Shown here in pieces: positions 1 to 12,621 of a stretch of DNA of 64,000 bases; positions within the stretch are counted from its first letter, which is position 1, and each line of letters opens with the position of its first letter. The notes under the pieces are model-generated. The model was not told the origin of the DNA. It was given only the letters and a program-made list of their open reading frames with translations, and made no database searches. The position numbers and the translations under genes were made by a program. The stretch covers positions 21,695,237 to 21,759,236 of the forward strand of contig JARWKL010000009.1 of assembly GCA_029961685.1 (NCBI GenBank), read 5' to 3'. This DNA is from Aristolochia californica (Eukaryota; Streptophyta; Magnoliopsida; Piperales; Aristolochiaceae).

Positions 1-3000
1 TCTCTTTCTTATAAAATTCCAAGCTATTGGGGTTGATGAACTACTGGAATTTCCCAAACTTAGATAACAAAACTTTTGTGTTCATTTGTGGTGCGTGAAT
101 AAATTTTCTTTACTTAAATTTTTTATTGCTTTAAATTTTTTTCCAAACCTAAACTCTAAAATTTTCATTTCATTCTGATGTATTTGCCTTTTATCTCTTT
201 TTGCCTAAGAGATGAAGGGAAAAGTGAAAACTCATGTTTTGATTTACCAATAAATGTATACATCTAAAATGGAAAAGCACAATGCACTAATATAGAGAGA
301 GATAATTCTAAAAAGTATCTGTATTTTTTAGGGAATGTAAACTCTTTTTAGTTTTTATATATTAGCTTTTGCAATTGTTGGGAAAAGGGTGAGGCGAAGG
401 ATTTTTAACTTAGTATTGACTCCCAATCCATAAGTCATTCCTTACAAAAATACAGTCCGTTATACCTAATAACTCACTTTACAATCATCTATGATCGTTA
501 GGTCAATTTTTTGTAAATGGGCAAAATACTGACTTTTTTTACTCGGGTACATATCCAACTGCATGTTCACTTGAGAATTTAATGAGCGTTTGTTATTTTC
601 TTTACAATATTTGGATCCATAGGTCATTTGAATCTTTAACATGTTTCAAGCATGCATATCCATATTTTAAAACATGTGTAGAAAAATCTCTTTCTTATAA
701 AATTCCAAGCTATGGGGGCTAACTAGTGGAATTTCCCAAATTTGGATAAGAAAAATTTTGTGTTGATTTGTGGTGTGTGAATAAATTTTCTTTACTTACA
801 CTTGATATTGCTTTAAATTTTTGCTATACATAAACTCAAAAAGTTTCATTTCGTTGAGATCAATTTGCCTTTTATCTCTTTTTTGTCTCCGATATGAAGG
901 GAAAAGTGAACACTCAAGTTTTGATTTAACAAAAAAGTATACATCTAAAATAGAAATGCACAATGCACAAATGTTGAGAGAGATAATACAAAAAAGTGTC
1001 TATAATTGTTAGGGATTGTAAACTCTTTTTAGTTTTTATTTATTAGGATTTGTAAACGTCGAGACAAGGGGGATGCGGGGGATTTTTAACTGAGTGTTGA
1101 CTCCCAATCCTTAAGTTATTCCATACAAAAATATAGCCCGTTGCGCATGATAAATCACTTTACAATAATTAATTATCATTAGGTCTGCGTTTTTGTAAAT
1201 AGGAAAAATAATTGCTTGTTTGACTCGGGTAAATATCCCACCGCACATTCACTTAAGAATTTAATGAGTGTTTGTTATTCTCTTTAAAAGGTTTGGATCC
1301 ATTGGTCATTTGCATCTTTAACATGTTTCAAGCATGCATATCCATTTTTTAAAACATGTGTAGAAAAACCTCATTCTTATAAAATTCCAAGTGATTGGGA
1401 TTGAACTAGTGGAATTTCCCAAATTTGGATAACAAAACTTTTGTGTTCATTTGTGGTGTTTGAATAATTTTTCTTTTCTTACATTTGTTATTTCTTTAAA
1501 TTTTTTCTATACATAAACTTTAAAATTTTCATTTCGTTGTGATCTATTTGGCTTTTATCTCTTTTTTGTCTCCGATATGAAGGGAAAAGTGAAAACTCAA
1601 GTTTTGATTTAAGAGAAAAGTATACTTCTAAAATAGAAAAGCACAATACACAAATGTACAGTGAGATAATTCCAAAAAGTGTCTGTAATTTTTAGGGATT
1701 GTAAACTCTTTTAGTTTTTATATGTTTGGTTTTGCAATCGTGTGGAAAAGGGGGATACAGGGGATTTTTAACTGAGTGTTGACTCCCAATCCAGAATCAT
1801 TCCTTACAGAAATATTGCCCGTTACACTTGATAAATCACTTTACAATCATCTATAATTGTTAGGTCAGTTTTTTTGTAAATGGGCAAAATAATGGCTTGT
1901 TTGACTCGGGTACATATCCCACCGCACGTTCACTTCAGAATTTAATGAGCGTTTGTTATTCTCTTTAAAAGCTTTTGATCCATAGGTCATTTGCATCTTG
2001 AACATGTTTCAAGCTTGCATATCCATTTTTTAAAACATGTGTAGAAAATTATCTTTCATATAAAATTCCAAGCTATTGGGGTTGATGAACTAATGGAATT
2101 TCCCAAACTTGGATAACAAAACTTTTTTATTCATTTGTCGTGTGTGAATAAATTTTCTTTACAAACATTTGTTATTGCTTTAAATATTTTCCATACCTAA
2201 ACTCTAAAATTTTGATTTCGTTGTGATGTGTTTGCCTCTTATTTCTTTTTTGTCTATGAGAAGAAGGGAAAAGTGAAAACTCAAGTTTTGATTTAAGAAA
2301 AAGTATACATCTAAACTGGAAATGCAGAATGCAAAAATGTAGAGATAGATAATTCTAAAATGTGTCTGTAATTTTTTGGGATTGTAAACACTTTTTATTT
2401 TTTATATATTAGGTGTTGCAATTGTCAAGAAAAGGGGGAGGCGGGATTTTTAACTAAGTGTTGACTCCCAATCCTTAAGTTATTACTAACAAAAATATTT
2501 CCCTTTACGCATGATAAATCACTTTACAATCATCTATGATCGTTAGGTTATCTTTTTATCAATGGGAAAAGTAATTGCTTGTTTGACTCGGGTAAATATC
2601 CCACCGTACGTTACTTGAGAATTTAATGAGCGTTTGTTATGCTCTTTAAAAGGTTTGGATCCATTTGCATCTTTAACATGTTTCAAGCATGCATATCCAT
2701 TTTTCTAAACATTTGTAAAAAAAAAAAATCTTTCTTATAAGATTCCAAGCTATTGGGGTTGAACTTGTGGAATTTCGCAAACTTGGATAAAAAAACTTTT
2801 GTGTTCATTTGTGGCATGTGAATAAATTTTCTTTACTTAAATTTGTTATTTCTTAAAATTTTTTCCATACATAGACTCTAAAACTTTCATTTCGTTGTGA
2901 TCTATTCGCCTTTTATCTCTTTTTTGTCTCCGATATAAAGGGAAAGGTGAAAATTCAATTTTTTATTTAAGAAAAAAGTATACATCTAAAATAGAAATGC

Positions 3001-3363
3001 ACAATGCACAAATTTAGAGCGAGATAATTCTAAAAAGTGTCAGTAATTTTTAGGGATTGTAAACTATTTTAGTTTTTATATATTAGGTTTTGAAATCGTT
3101 AGGAAAAGGAGGAAGCGGGGGATTTTAAACTGAGTGTTGACTCCTAATCCATAAGCAATTCCTTACTAAAATATAGCCCGTTATGCATGATAAATCACTT
3201 TACCATCATCTATGATCATTAGGTTTGCTTTTTGTAAAAGGGAAAAATAATGGCTTGTTTGACTCGGGTAAATATCCACCGCACGCTCACTTGAGAATTT
3301 AATGAGCGTTTTTTATTCTCTTTAAAAGGTTTGGATCCAAAGGTCATTTGCATCTTTAACATG
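1..3363 (-). repeat. Inverted satellite block, five monomers
   Basis: These monomers read as the reverse complement of the rest of the window. Their BamHI-equivalent anchors are at 613, 1295, 1976 (mutated to TGATCC), 2657 and 3333, spaced 676-682 bp. Two variant types are visible. One carries a 3-bp insertion giving TTGATGAACT near 34 and 2082, plus CCTAAACTC near 148 and 2202. The other carries CTCCGATAT near 887, 1567 and 2929. The order suggests a three-monomer period of about 2.05 kb within the block. I did not see CTCCGATAT or its complement in the forward block. The left end of the block lies outside the window. Confidence 0.95.
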
Positions 3364-3368
3364 TTTCA
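3364..3368. other. Satellite orientation switch (inversion junction)
   Basis: Up to 3368 the sequence follows the reverse-orientation monomer (AACATGTTTCA). From 3364 it follows the forward monomer (TTTCACTTTTCCC). The five bases TTTCA fit both, so the breakpoint has 5-bp microhomology. The two arms are not in register at the join. The reverse arm stops inside its ACATGTTT dyad arm, and the forward arm starts about 290 bp before its next GGATCC. The matching segments therefore flank a spacer of roughly 260 bp. A cluster of A and G residues at 3388-3400 lies just inside the forward side. Confidence 0.93.
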
Positions 3369-6300
3369 CTTTTCCCTTCATCTCGTTAAAAAAAAAAAGA
3401 TAAAAGGAAAAAATATCACAACAAAATGAAACTTTTAGAGTTTATACATGGAAAAAATTTAAAGCAATAAAAATGTAAGTAAAGAAAATTTTTTCACACT
3501 CCACAAATGAACACAAATACTTTGTTATCCAAGTTTGGGAAATTCCACCAATTCAATTGCAATTTCTTGGAGTTTTATAAGAAAGAGATTTTTCTAGACA
3601 TGTTTTAAAAAATGGATATGCATGGTTGAAACATGTTAAAGATTGAAATCACTTATGGATCCAAACCTTTTAAATAGAATAAAAAACGTTCCTTAAATTC
3701 TCAAGTGAACTTGCGGTGGGATATTTACCCGAGTCAATCAGGCCATTATTTTGCCCATTTAGAAAAAGCTGACCTAACGATCATAGATGATTGTAGAGTG
3801 ATTTATCATATGTAACGGGCTATATTTTGGTAAGGAATGAATTATGGATTGCGAATCAACACTCAGTTAAAAATTCTCCGCCTCCCCCTTTGCCCGACGA
3901 TTGCCAAACCTAATATATAAAAACTAAAAAGAGTTTACAATCCCTAAAAATTACAGATAATTTTTGGAATTATCTCTCTCAACATTTTTAAATTGTGTGT
4001 TTCTATTTTAGATGTATACTTTTTTCTTAAATCAAAACTTGAGTTTTCACTTTTCGCTTCATCTCGTATAAAAAAAAGAGATAAAAGGCAAATTGATCTC
4101 ATCAAAATGAAAATTTTACAGTTTATTGATTGAAAAAAATTTAAAGCAATAACAAATGTAAGTAAAGAAAATTTATTTACACACCACAAATGAAGACAAC
4201 TTTTGTTTTCTGAGTTTGGGAAATTCCACTAGTTCAACCCCAATAACTTGGAATTTTATAAGAAAGATATTTTTCTACACATGTTTAAAAAAATGGATAT
4301 GCATTCTTGAAACATGTTAAAGATGAAAATGACCTATGGATCCAAACCTTTTAAAGTGAACAACAAACGCTAATTAAATTCTCAATTGAATGTACAGTGG
4401 GGTACTTTCCCGAGACAAACAAGCCATTGTTTATGGAAAAAGTTGATCTAACGTTCACAGATGATAGTAAAATTATTTATCATGAGTAACTGGCTATATT
4501 TTTGTAAGGAATGATTTATGGATTTGGAGTCAACACTCAGTTAAAAATCCCCTGCCTCCCCCTTTTCCCGACAATTGCAAAACCTAATATATAAAAAATA
4601 AAAAGACTTCACAATATCTAAAATGTACTGACTCTTTTCTGAATTATCTCTCTCTACATTTGTGCATTGTGAGTTTCTATTTTAGATGTATACATTTTTC
4701 TGAAATAAAAATTTGAGTTTTCACTTTTCCCTTCATCTCATAAACAAAAAAGAGATAAAAGGCAAATAGATCACAACTAAATGAAAATTTTAGAGTTCAT
4801 GTATGGAAAAAATTTTAAAGCAAAACAAATGTAAGTAAAGAAAATTTATTCACACACCACAAATGAACAAAATTTTTGTTATCCAAGTTTGGGAAATTCC
4901 ACTAGTTCAACCCCAATATCTTAGAGTTTTATACGAAAGAGATTTTTCTACCCATGTTTTAAAAAATGGATATGCATGCTTGAAATATTTTATACATGCA
5001 AATGACCTATGGATCCAAACCTATTAAAGAGAATAACAAACGCTCATTAAATTCTCAAGTGAACGTGCGGTGGGATATTTACCCGAGTCAAACATGCCAT
5101 TATTTTGCCAGTTTACAAAAAGCTCACTTAACGATCATAGATGATTGTAAAGGGATTTATCATGCGTAACGGGCAATATTTTTTAAGGAATGACTTATGG
5201 ATTGGGAGTCAAGACTCAGTTAAAAATCCTCGGCCTCCCCCTTTTCCCAATGATTGAAAAAACTAATATATAAAAACTAAAAAGAGTTCACAATCCCAAA
5301 AATTTACAGACACTTTTTGGAATTATCTCTCTCTACATTTTTGCATTGTGCATTTCCATTTTAGATGTATACTTTTTTCTTAAATTAAAACTTGAGTTTT
5401 CACTTTTCCCTTCATCTCATAAACAAAAAAAGTGATCGAAGGCAAATAGATCACAACGAAATCAAAATTCAAGAGTCTATGTATGGAAAAAATTTAAAGC
5501 AATAACAAATGTATGGAAAGAAAATTTATTGACACACCAAAAATGAACACAAAAGTTTTGTTATCCAAGTTTGGGAAATTCCACTAGTTCAACCCCAAAA
5601 GCTTGGAATTTTATAAGAAAGATATTTTTTTACACATGTTTTAAAACATGGATATGCATGCTTGAAACAAGTTAAAGATGCAAATGGCCTATGGATCCAA
5701 ACCTTTTAAAAAGAATAATAAATTCTCATCACATTCTCAAGTGAACGTGCGGTGGTTATTTACCCGAGTCAAACATGCGAATATTTGGCCCATTTGAAAA
5801 AAACATACCTAAAGATCATATATGATTGTAAAGTGTTTTATGATGCGTAATGTGCTATATTCTTTAAAGGAATGACTTATTTATTGGGAGTCAACACTTA
5901 GTTAAAAATCCCATGCCACACCTTTTTCCGATGATTACAAAACCTAATATATAAAAACTAAAAAGAGTTTACAATCCCTAAAAAGTACAATCACTTTTAG
6001 GAATTATCTCTCTAAATTTGTGCATTGTGCGTTTCCACTTTAGAAGTATACTTTTTTCATAAATAAAAACTTGAGTTTTCACTTTTCCCTTCATCTTGTA
6101 AACAAAAAAGAAACAAAAGGCAAATACATCACAACGAAATTAAAATTTTAGTGTTTATGTATGGAAAAAATTTAAAGAAATAACAAATGTAAGTAAAAAA
6201 ATTTATTCACACACCACAAATGAACACAAAAATTTTGTTATCCAAGTTTGGGAAATTCCACTAGTTCAACCCCATTAGCTTTGAATTTTATATGCAAGAT

Positions 6301-6400
6301 ATTTTTCTACAAATATTTTAAAAAATGGATATGCAAGCTTTAAACATGTTCAAGATGCAAAAGACCTATGGACCCAAACCTTTTAAAGAAAATAACAAAT
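3369..6400 (+). repeat. Higher-order block L, copy 1 (3.0 kb)
   Basis: Monomer anchors are 3657, 4338, 5011, 5693 and 6370 (mutated to GGACCC). This run matches 18241-21300 monomer by monomer, at an offset of about 14.88-14.90 kb. Shared unusual states include GTAGAGTG near 3793, ACTTTCCCGAGACAAAC near 4402, CAACTAAATG near 4772, CCTATTAAAGAG near 5018, AAAGGGATTT near 5148, GTGATC near 5432, TTGACAC near 5528, AACAAGTTAAAG near 5667 and GCAAGATATT near 6293. The block starts at the inversion junction and ends at a deletion join at 6400. The two copies have accumulated many private changes, so the duplication is not recent. Confidence 0.75.
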
Positions 6401-6401
6401 G
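6400..6401 (+). other. Deletion join making a 282-bp interval
   Basis: A monomer that reads normally to AATAACAAAT (6400) continues directly with GGACAATAGGTCACAACG. The latter belongs about 400 bp further along the unit. The interval between anchors 6370 and 6652 is only 282 bp. The join coincides exactly with the start of the 1.09-kb block shared with 11531-12621, so it marks where that copy was attached. Confidence 0.85.
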
Positions 6402-7490
6402 GACAATAGGTCACAACGAAATGAAAATTTTACAGTTTATGTATGCAAAAAATTTAAAGCAATAACAAATGTAAGTAAATATAATTTATTCACACACACA
6501 AATGAACACAAAAGTTTTGTTTTCCAAATTTGGAAAATTCCACTAGTTCAACACCTATAGCTTGGAATTTTATAAGAAAGAGATTATTCTACACATGTTT
6601 TAAAAAATGGATATGCATGCTTGAAACATGTTAAAGATTCAAATTACCTATGGATCCAAAACTATTAAAGAGAATAATGAACTCTCATTAAATTCTCAAG
6701 TGAACATGCGGTGGGATATTTACCCAAGTCAAACAAACCTTTATTTTGCCCATTTAAAAAAAGCTGACCTAACGATCATATCTAATTGTAAAGTGATTTA
6801 TAATTCGTAATGAGCTATATTTTTGTAAGGAATGACTTATGTATTGGGAGTCAACACTCAGTTCAAAAGCCCCTACCTCCCCCTTTTTCCGTCAATTACA
6901 AAACCTAATATATAAAAACAAAAAGAGTTTACAATCCCTAAAAATTACAGTCACTTTTGGAATTATCTCTCTACATTTGTGCATTGTGCGTTTCCATTTT
7001 AGATGTATATTTTTTTCTTATATCAAAACTTGAGTTTACACTTTTCCTTTCATCTCGTAAAGAAAAAAGAGATAAGAGGCAAATTGATCAAACCAAAATT
7101 AAAATTTTAGAGTTTATGTATTGAAACAATTTAAAGAAATAAAAAAGTCAGTAAAGATAATTTATTCACACACCACAAATGAACATAAAACTTGTGTTAA
7201 CCAAGTTTGGGAAATTCCTCTAGTTAAACCCCAATAGCTTGGAATTTTATAAGAAAGAGAATTTTCTACACATGTTTTAAAAAATAGATATGCATTCTTG
7301 AAACATGTTCCAGATGCAAAGGATCTATGGATCCAAACCTTTTAAAGAGAATAACAAACGCTCATTAAATTCTCAAGTGAACGTATGGAGGGATATTTAC
7401 CCTAGTCAAACAAGCCATTATTTTGCCTATTTATAAAAAGCTGACCTAACGATAATAGATGATTGTAAAGTGATTTGTCATGCTTAACGT
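6401..7490 (+). repeat. Duplicated 1.09-kb block, copy 1
   Basis: The block aligns with 11531-12621 at an offset of 5130 bp. In the first 240 bases I counted 10 mismatches. Shared unusual states are GGACAATAGG, TTTACAGTTTATGTATGC, CACACACACAAATG (one CAC-type shift), AATAATGAACTCTC, TATAATTCG at the end of the short open frame, GAACTTATGTATTGG-type context, and TGATTTGTCA near 7471. It covers anchors 6652 and 7329. Confidence 0.88.
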
Positions 7491-7630
7491 GCAATATTTT
7501 TTTAAGAAATGACTTATCAATTGGGAGTGAAGACTCAGTTAAAAATCTTCAGCCTCCCCTTTTTCCCGATGATGCAAAACCTAATATATAAAAGCTAAAA
7601 AAATTTTACAATACCTAAAAATTATAGACA

Positions 7631-7636
7631 CTTAAA
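7631..7636 (+). other. 110-bp deletion join, variant 1, first copy
   Basis: CACTT is followed directly by AAAGAGATAAAAGG. The normal monomer has about 110 bp between these, including the ACATTTGTGCATTG motif and the TTTTCACTTTTCCC motif. The same endpoints occur at 22612-22617. The following segment in both places carries GCTCGAAAC instead of GCTTGAAAC, so the two copies descend from one event. The interval is 569 bp. Confidence 0.85.
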
Positions 7637-10014
7637 GAGATAAAAGGTAAATAGATCACTGCGAAATAAAATTTTTAGAGTTTATGTATGGAAAAAATTT
7701 AAAGCAATAACAAATGTAAGTAAAGAAAATTTATTCACACACCAAAAATGAACACAAAAATTTTGTTAACCGAGTTTGGGAAATTCTACTAGTTAAACCC
7801 CAATAGCTTGGAATTTTATAAGAAAGTGATTTTTCTACACATGTTTTAAAAAATGGATATGCATGCTCGAAACATGTTAAAGATGCAAATGACCTATGGA
7901 TCCAAACCTTTTAAAGAGAATAACAAACGCTCATTAAATTCTCAAGTGAACGTGCGGTGGGATATTTACTCAAGTCAAACATGCTATTATTTTGCCCATT
8001 TACAAAAAGCTAACCTAACGATCATAGATGATTTTAAAGTGATTTATCATGCGTAATGAGCTATATTTTTTTAAGGAATGACTTATGGATTGGGAGTCAA
8101 TACTCAGTTAAAAATCTCCCGCCTCCCCCTTTTCCTGATGATTCCAAAACCTAATATATAAAAACTAAAAATAGTTTACAATCTCTTAAATTTACAAACA
8201 CTTTTTGGAATTATCTCTCTCTTCATTTCTGCATTGTGCATTTCAATTTTAGATGCGTACTTTTTTCTTAAATAAAAACTTGAGTTTTCACTTTTCCCTT
8301 CATCTCGTAAACAAAAAAGTGATAAAAGGCAAATAGATCAAACCGAAATGAAAATTTTAGAGTTTATGTATGAAAAAAAACAATAAAAAATGTAAGGAAA
8401 GAAAATTTATTCACACACCACAAAAGAACACAAAAGTTTTGTTATCCAAGTTTGGGAAATTCCACCAGTTCAACCCGAATAGCTTGGAATTTTGGAAGCA
8501 AGAGATTTTTCTTCACATGTTTTCAATATTGGATATGCATGCTTGAAACATGTTAAAGATGCAAATGACCTATGGATACAAACCTTTTAAAGAGAATAAC
8601 AAATGCTCATTAAATTCTTAAGTGGACGTGCTGTGAGATATTTACCAGAATCAAACAAGCCATTATTTTTCCCATTTACAAAAAGCTAACCTAACGATCA
8701 TATATGATTGTAAAGTGATTTATCTTCCGTAATGGGCTAGTTTTTTTAAGGAATGACTTATGGATTGGGTATCAACACTCATTTAAAAATCCCCCGCCTC
8801 CCCCTTTTCTTGACGATTGCAAAACATGATATATAAAAACTAAAAAGAGTTTACAAATCCTAAGAATTACAGACACTTTTTGGAATTATCTCTCTCTACA
8901 TCTGTGCATTGTGCATTTCCATTTTAGATGTATACTTTTTTCTTAAATTAAAACTTGAGTTTTCACTTTTCCCTTCATCTCATAGGCAAAATAGAGATTA
9001 AAGTCAATTAGATTACATCAAAATTATAATTTTAGAATTGATGTATGAAAAAAATTTAAAGCAATAATAAATGTAAGTAAAGAAAATTTATTCACACATC
9101 ACAAATGAACACAAAAGTTTTGGTATCCAAGTTTTTGAAATTCCTCTAGTTGAACCCCAATAGCGTGGAAATTTATAAGAAAGAGATTTTTATACACAGG
9201 TTTTAAAAAATGGATATGCATGCTTGAAACAAGTTGAAGATGCAACTGACCTATGGATCCAAACCTTTTAAAGAGAATAACAAACGCTCATTAAATTCTC
9301 AAGTGAACGTACGGTGGGATATTTACCCGAGTCGAACAAGCCATTATTTTTCCCATTTACAAAAAGCTGACCTAACGATCATTGGTGATTGTAAAGAAAT
9401 TTATCAAGCATAACGGGTTATAATTTTGTTAGGAATGACTAATGGAATGGGAGTCAACACTCAGTTAAATATCCTCCGCCTCCCACTTTTCCCCACTATT
9501 GCAAAACCTGATATATAAAAACTAAATAAAGTTTACAATCCCTAAAAATTACAGACACTTTTTGGAATTATCTGTCTCTATATTTGTGCATTTTTCATTT
9601 CTATTTCAGTTGTATACTTTTTTCTTAAATCAAAACTTGAGTTTTCACTTTTACCATCATCTTGTATACAAAAAAGAGATAAAAGGCAAAAGGTCACAAC
9701 GAAATGAAAATTTTAGAGTTTATGTATAGAAAAAAAATTTAAGCATTAACAAATGTAAGTAGAGAAAATTTAGTCACACACCACAAAAGAACACAAAATT
9801 TTTGTTATCCAAGTTTGGAAAATTCCACTTGTTCAACCCCAATAGCTTGGAATTTTATAAGAATGAGATTTTTCTACATATGTTTTTAAAAATAGATTTG
9901 CTTACTTGAAACATGTTAAAGATGCAAATGACCTATGGATCCAAAACTTTTAAAGAGAATAATAATCGCTCATTAAATTCTCAAGTGAACGTGCGGTGGG
10001 TTATTTACCCTAGT

Positions 10015-10016
10015 CT
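10015..10016 (+). other. 200-bp deletion join
   Basis: TTACCCTAGTC is followed by TAAAATCCCTAAAAATTAC. The sequence normally lying between, including the pyrimidine tract and TATA-like element, is absent. The anchor interval 9937-10419 is 482 bp instead of about 680. I saw no other copy of this particular join. Confidence 0.85.
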
Positions 10017-11530
10017 AAAATCCCTAAAAATTACAGAAGCTTTTAGGAACTCTAACTCTCTACATTAGTGCATTGTGCTTTTCCATTTTAGATGGATACT
10101 TTTTTCTTCAATGAAAACTTGAGTTTTCACTTTTCCCTTTATCTCGTAAACAAGAAAGATGTAAAAGGCAAATAGGTCACAATGAAAAGAAAATTTTAGA
10201 GTTTATGTACGGAAAAAATTTAAAGCAATAACAAATGTAAGTAGAGAAAATTTATTTTCACACCACAAATGAACACAAAAGTTTTGTTATCCAAGTTTTT
10301 GAAAATCCACTAGTTCAACTCTAATAGCTTGGAATTTTATCAGCAAGAGATTTTTCTACACATGTTTTAAAAAATGGATATGCATGCATGAAACATATTA
10401 AAGATTCAAATGACCTATGGATCCAAACCTTTTAAAGAGAATAACAAACGCTCATTAAATTCTCAAGTGAACGAGTGGTGGGATATTTATCCTAGTCAAA
10501 GAAGCCATTATTTTACCCATTTAAAAAAAGTTGATCTACCGATCATTGATGATTGTAAAGTGATTTAGCATGCATATCGGGTTATATTTTTTTATGGAAT
10601 TACTTGTGGATTGGGAGTCAACACTCAGTTAAAAATCCTCAACTTCCCCCTTTTCCCGACGATAGTAAAACCTAATATATAAAAACTAAAAAGAGTTTAC
10701 AATCCCAAAAAATTACTGCCAATTTTTGGAATTATCTCTCTCTACATTTGTGCATTGTTCATTTCCAGTTTAGATGTACACATTTTTCTACAATTAAAAC
10801 TTGAGTTTTTACATTTCCCTTCAACTTGTAAACAAAAAAGAGATTAAAGCACAATAGGTCACAACGAAATGAAAATTTTAGAGTTTTTGTATACAAAAAT
10901 TTTAAAGCAATAACAAATGTAAGTAAAGAAAATTTATTCACACACCACAAATTAACACAAAAGTTTTGTGATCCAAGTTTGGGAAATTCCACTAGTCCAA
11001 CACCATTAGCTTGGAATTTTATAAGAAAGAGATTTTTCTACACATGTTTTAAAAAATGGATATGCATGCTTGAAACATGTTAAAGATACAAAGGACCTAT
11101 GGATCCAAACCTTTTAAAGAGAATAAAAAACGCTCATTAAATTCTCAAGTAATTGTGAGGAGGGATATTTACCCGAATCAAACAACCCATTATTTTGCCC
11201 ATTTACAAAAAGCTGATGTACTGATCATTGATGAGTGTAAAGTGATTTATCATGAATAACCGGCTATATTTTTTTAAGGAATGACTTAAGGATTGGGAGT
11301 CAACACTTACTTAAAAATCCTCCACCTCCCCCTTTTCCCGACGATAGCAAAACCTAATATATAAAAACTAAAAAGAGTTTACAATCCATAAAAATTACAT
11401 AAACTTTTTGGAATTATCTCTCTCTTCATTTGTGCATTGTGCATTTCAGTTTTAGATGTACACTTTTTTCTTCAATCAAAACTTGAGTTTTTACTTTTCC
11501 CTTCAACTTGTAAACAGAAAAGAGATAAAA

Positions 11531-12621
11531 GGACAATAGGTCACAACGAAATAAAAATTTTACAGTTTATGTATGCAAAAAATTTAAAGTAATAACAAAT
11601 ATAAGTAAATAAAATTTATTCACACACACAAATGAACACAAAAGTTTTGTTATCCAAATTTGGGAAATTCCACTAGTTCAACACCAATAGCTTGGAATTT
11701 TATAAGAAAAAGATAATTGTACACATGTTTTAAAAAATGGATATGCATGCTTGAAACATGTTAAAGATTCAAATGATCTATGGATCCAAAACTTTTAAAG
11801 AGAATAATGAACTCTCATTAAATTCTCAAGTGAACATGCGGTGGGATATTTACCCGAGTCAAACAAACCTTTATTTTGCCCATTTAAAAAAAGTTGACCT
11901 AACGATCATATATAATTGTAAAGTGATTTATAATTCGTAATGGCATATATTTTTGTAAGGAATGACTTATGTATTGGGAGTCAACACTCAGTTCAAAAGC
12001 CCCTGCCTCCCCCTTTTTCCGTCAATTACAAAACCTAATATATAAAAACAAAAAGAGTTTACAATCCCTAAAAATTACAGTCACTTTTTGGAATTATTTC
12101 TCTACATTTGTGCATTTTGCGTTTCCATTTTAGATGTATATTTTTTTCTTATATCAAAACTTGAGTTTACACTTTTCCTTTCATCTCGTAAAGAAAAAAG
12201 AGATAAGAGGCAAATTGAGCAAACAAAAATTAAAATTTTAGAGTTTATGTATTGAAACAATTTAAAGAAGTAAAAAAGTCAGTAAAGACAATTTATTCAC
12301 ACAACACAAATGAACACAAAAGTTTTGTTAACCAAGTTTGTGAAATTCCTCTAGTTAAACCCCAATAGCTTGGAATTTTATAAGAAAGAGAATTTTCTAC
12401 ACATGTTTTAAAAAATTGATATGCATCCTTGAAACATGTTCCAGATGCAAAGGATCTATGGATCCAAACCTTTTAAAGAGAATAACAAACTCTCATTAAA
12501 TTCACAAGTGAACGTGTGGAGGGATATGTATCCTAGTCAAACAAGCCATTATTTTGCCCATTTATAAAAAGCTGACCTAACGATCATAGATGATTGCAAA
12601 GTGATTTGTCATGTGTAACGG
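11531..12621 (+). repeat. Duplicated 1.09-kb block, copy 2
   Basis: This is the partner of 6401-7490. Here the block continues smoothly from the upstream monomer (AGATAAAAGGACAATAGG), so this copy or its relative is the likelier source arrangement. It covers anchors 11782 and 12460. Just downstream, near 12629, about 30 bp are missing between GGGCTAAATTA and GTCAATACTC. Confidence 0.88.

Larger units (their letters stand above)
7491..11530 (+). repeat. Ordinary forward monomers, two shortened
   Basis: Anchors are at 7898, 8574 (GGATAC), 9255, 9937, 10419 and 11101. The first belongs to the recurrent class lacking about 110 bp, with the join at 7633/7634. The interval ending at 10419 is only 482 bp because of a separate deletion at about 10015. 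Everything else reads as full-length monomer. No gene or other element is present. Confidence 0.9.

Noticed and set aside
821..1012. Possible small proteins encoded by the many 60-88-codon open frames on both strands
   Set aside because: They recur at fixed places in the repeat, overlap on opposite strands, are broken in most copies, lack a recognisable domain, and are expected by chance in a 680-bp unit. The frame at 821-1012 is the same one as 3944-4189 on the minus strand, seen in the inverted block.
3388..3400. A-rich run just after the inversion as a poly(A) tail of an inserted element
   Set aside because: The position corresponds to the normal GTAAACAAAAAAGAGATAAAAGG stretch of the monomer with small changes. 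Nothing has been inserted.
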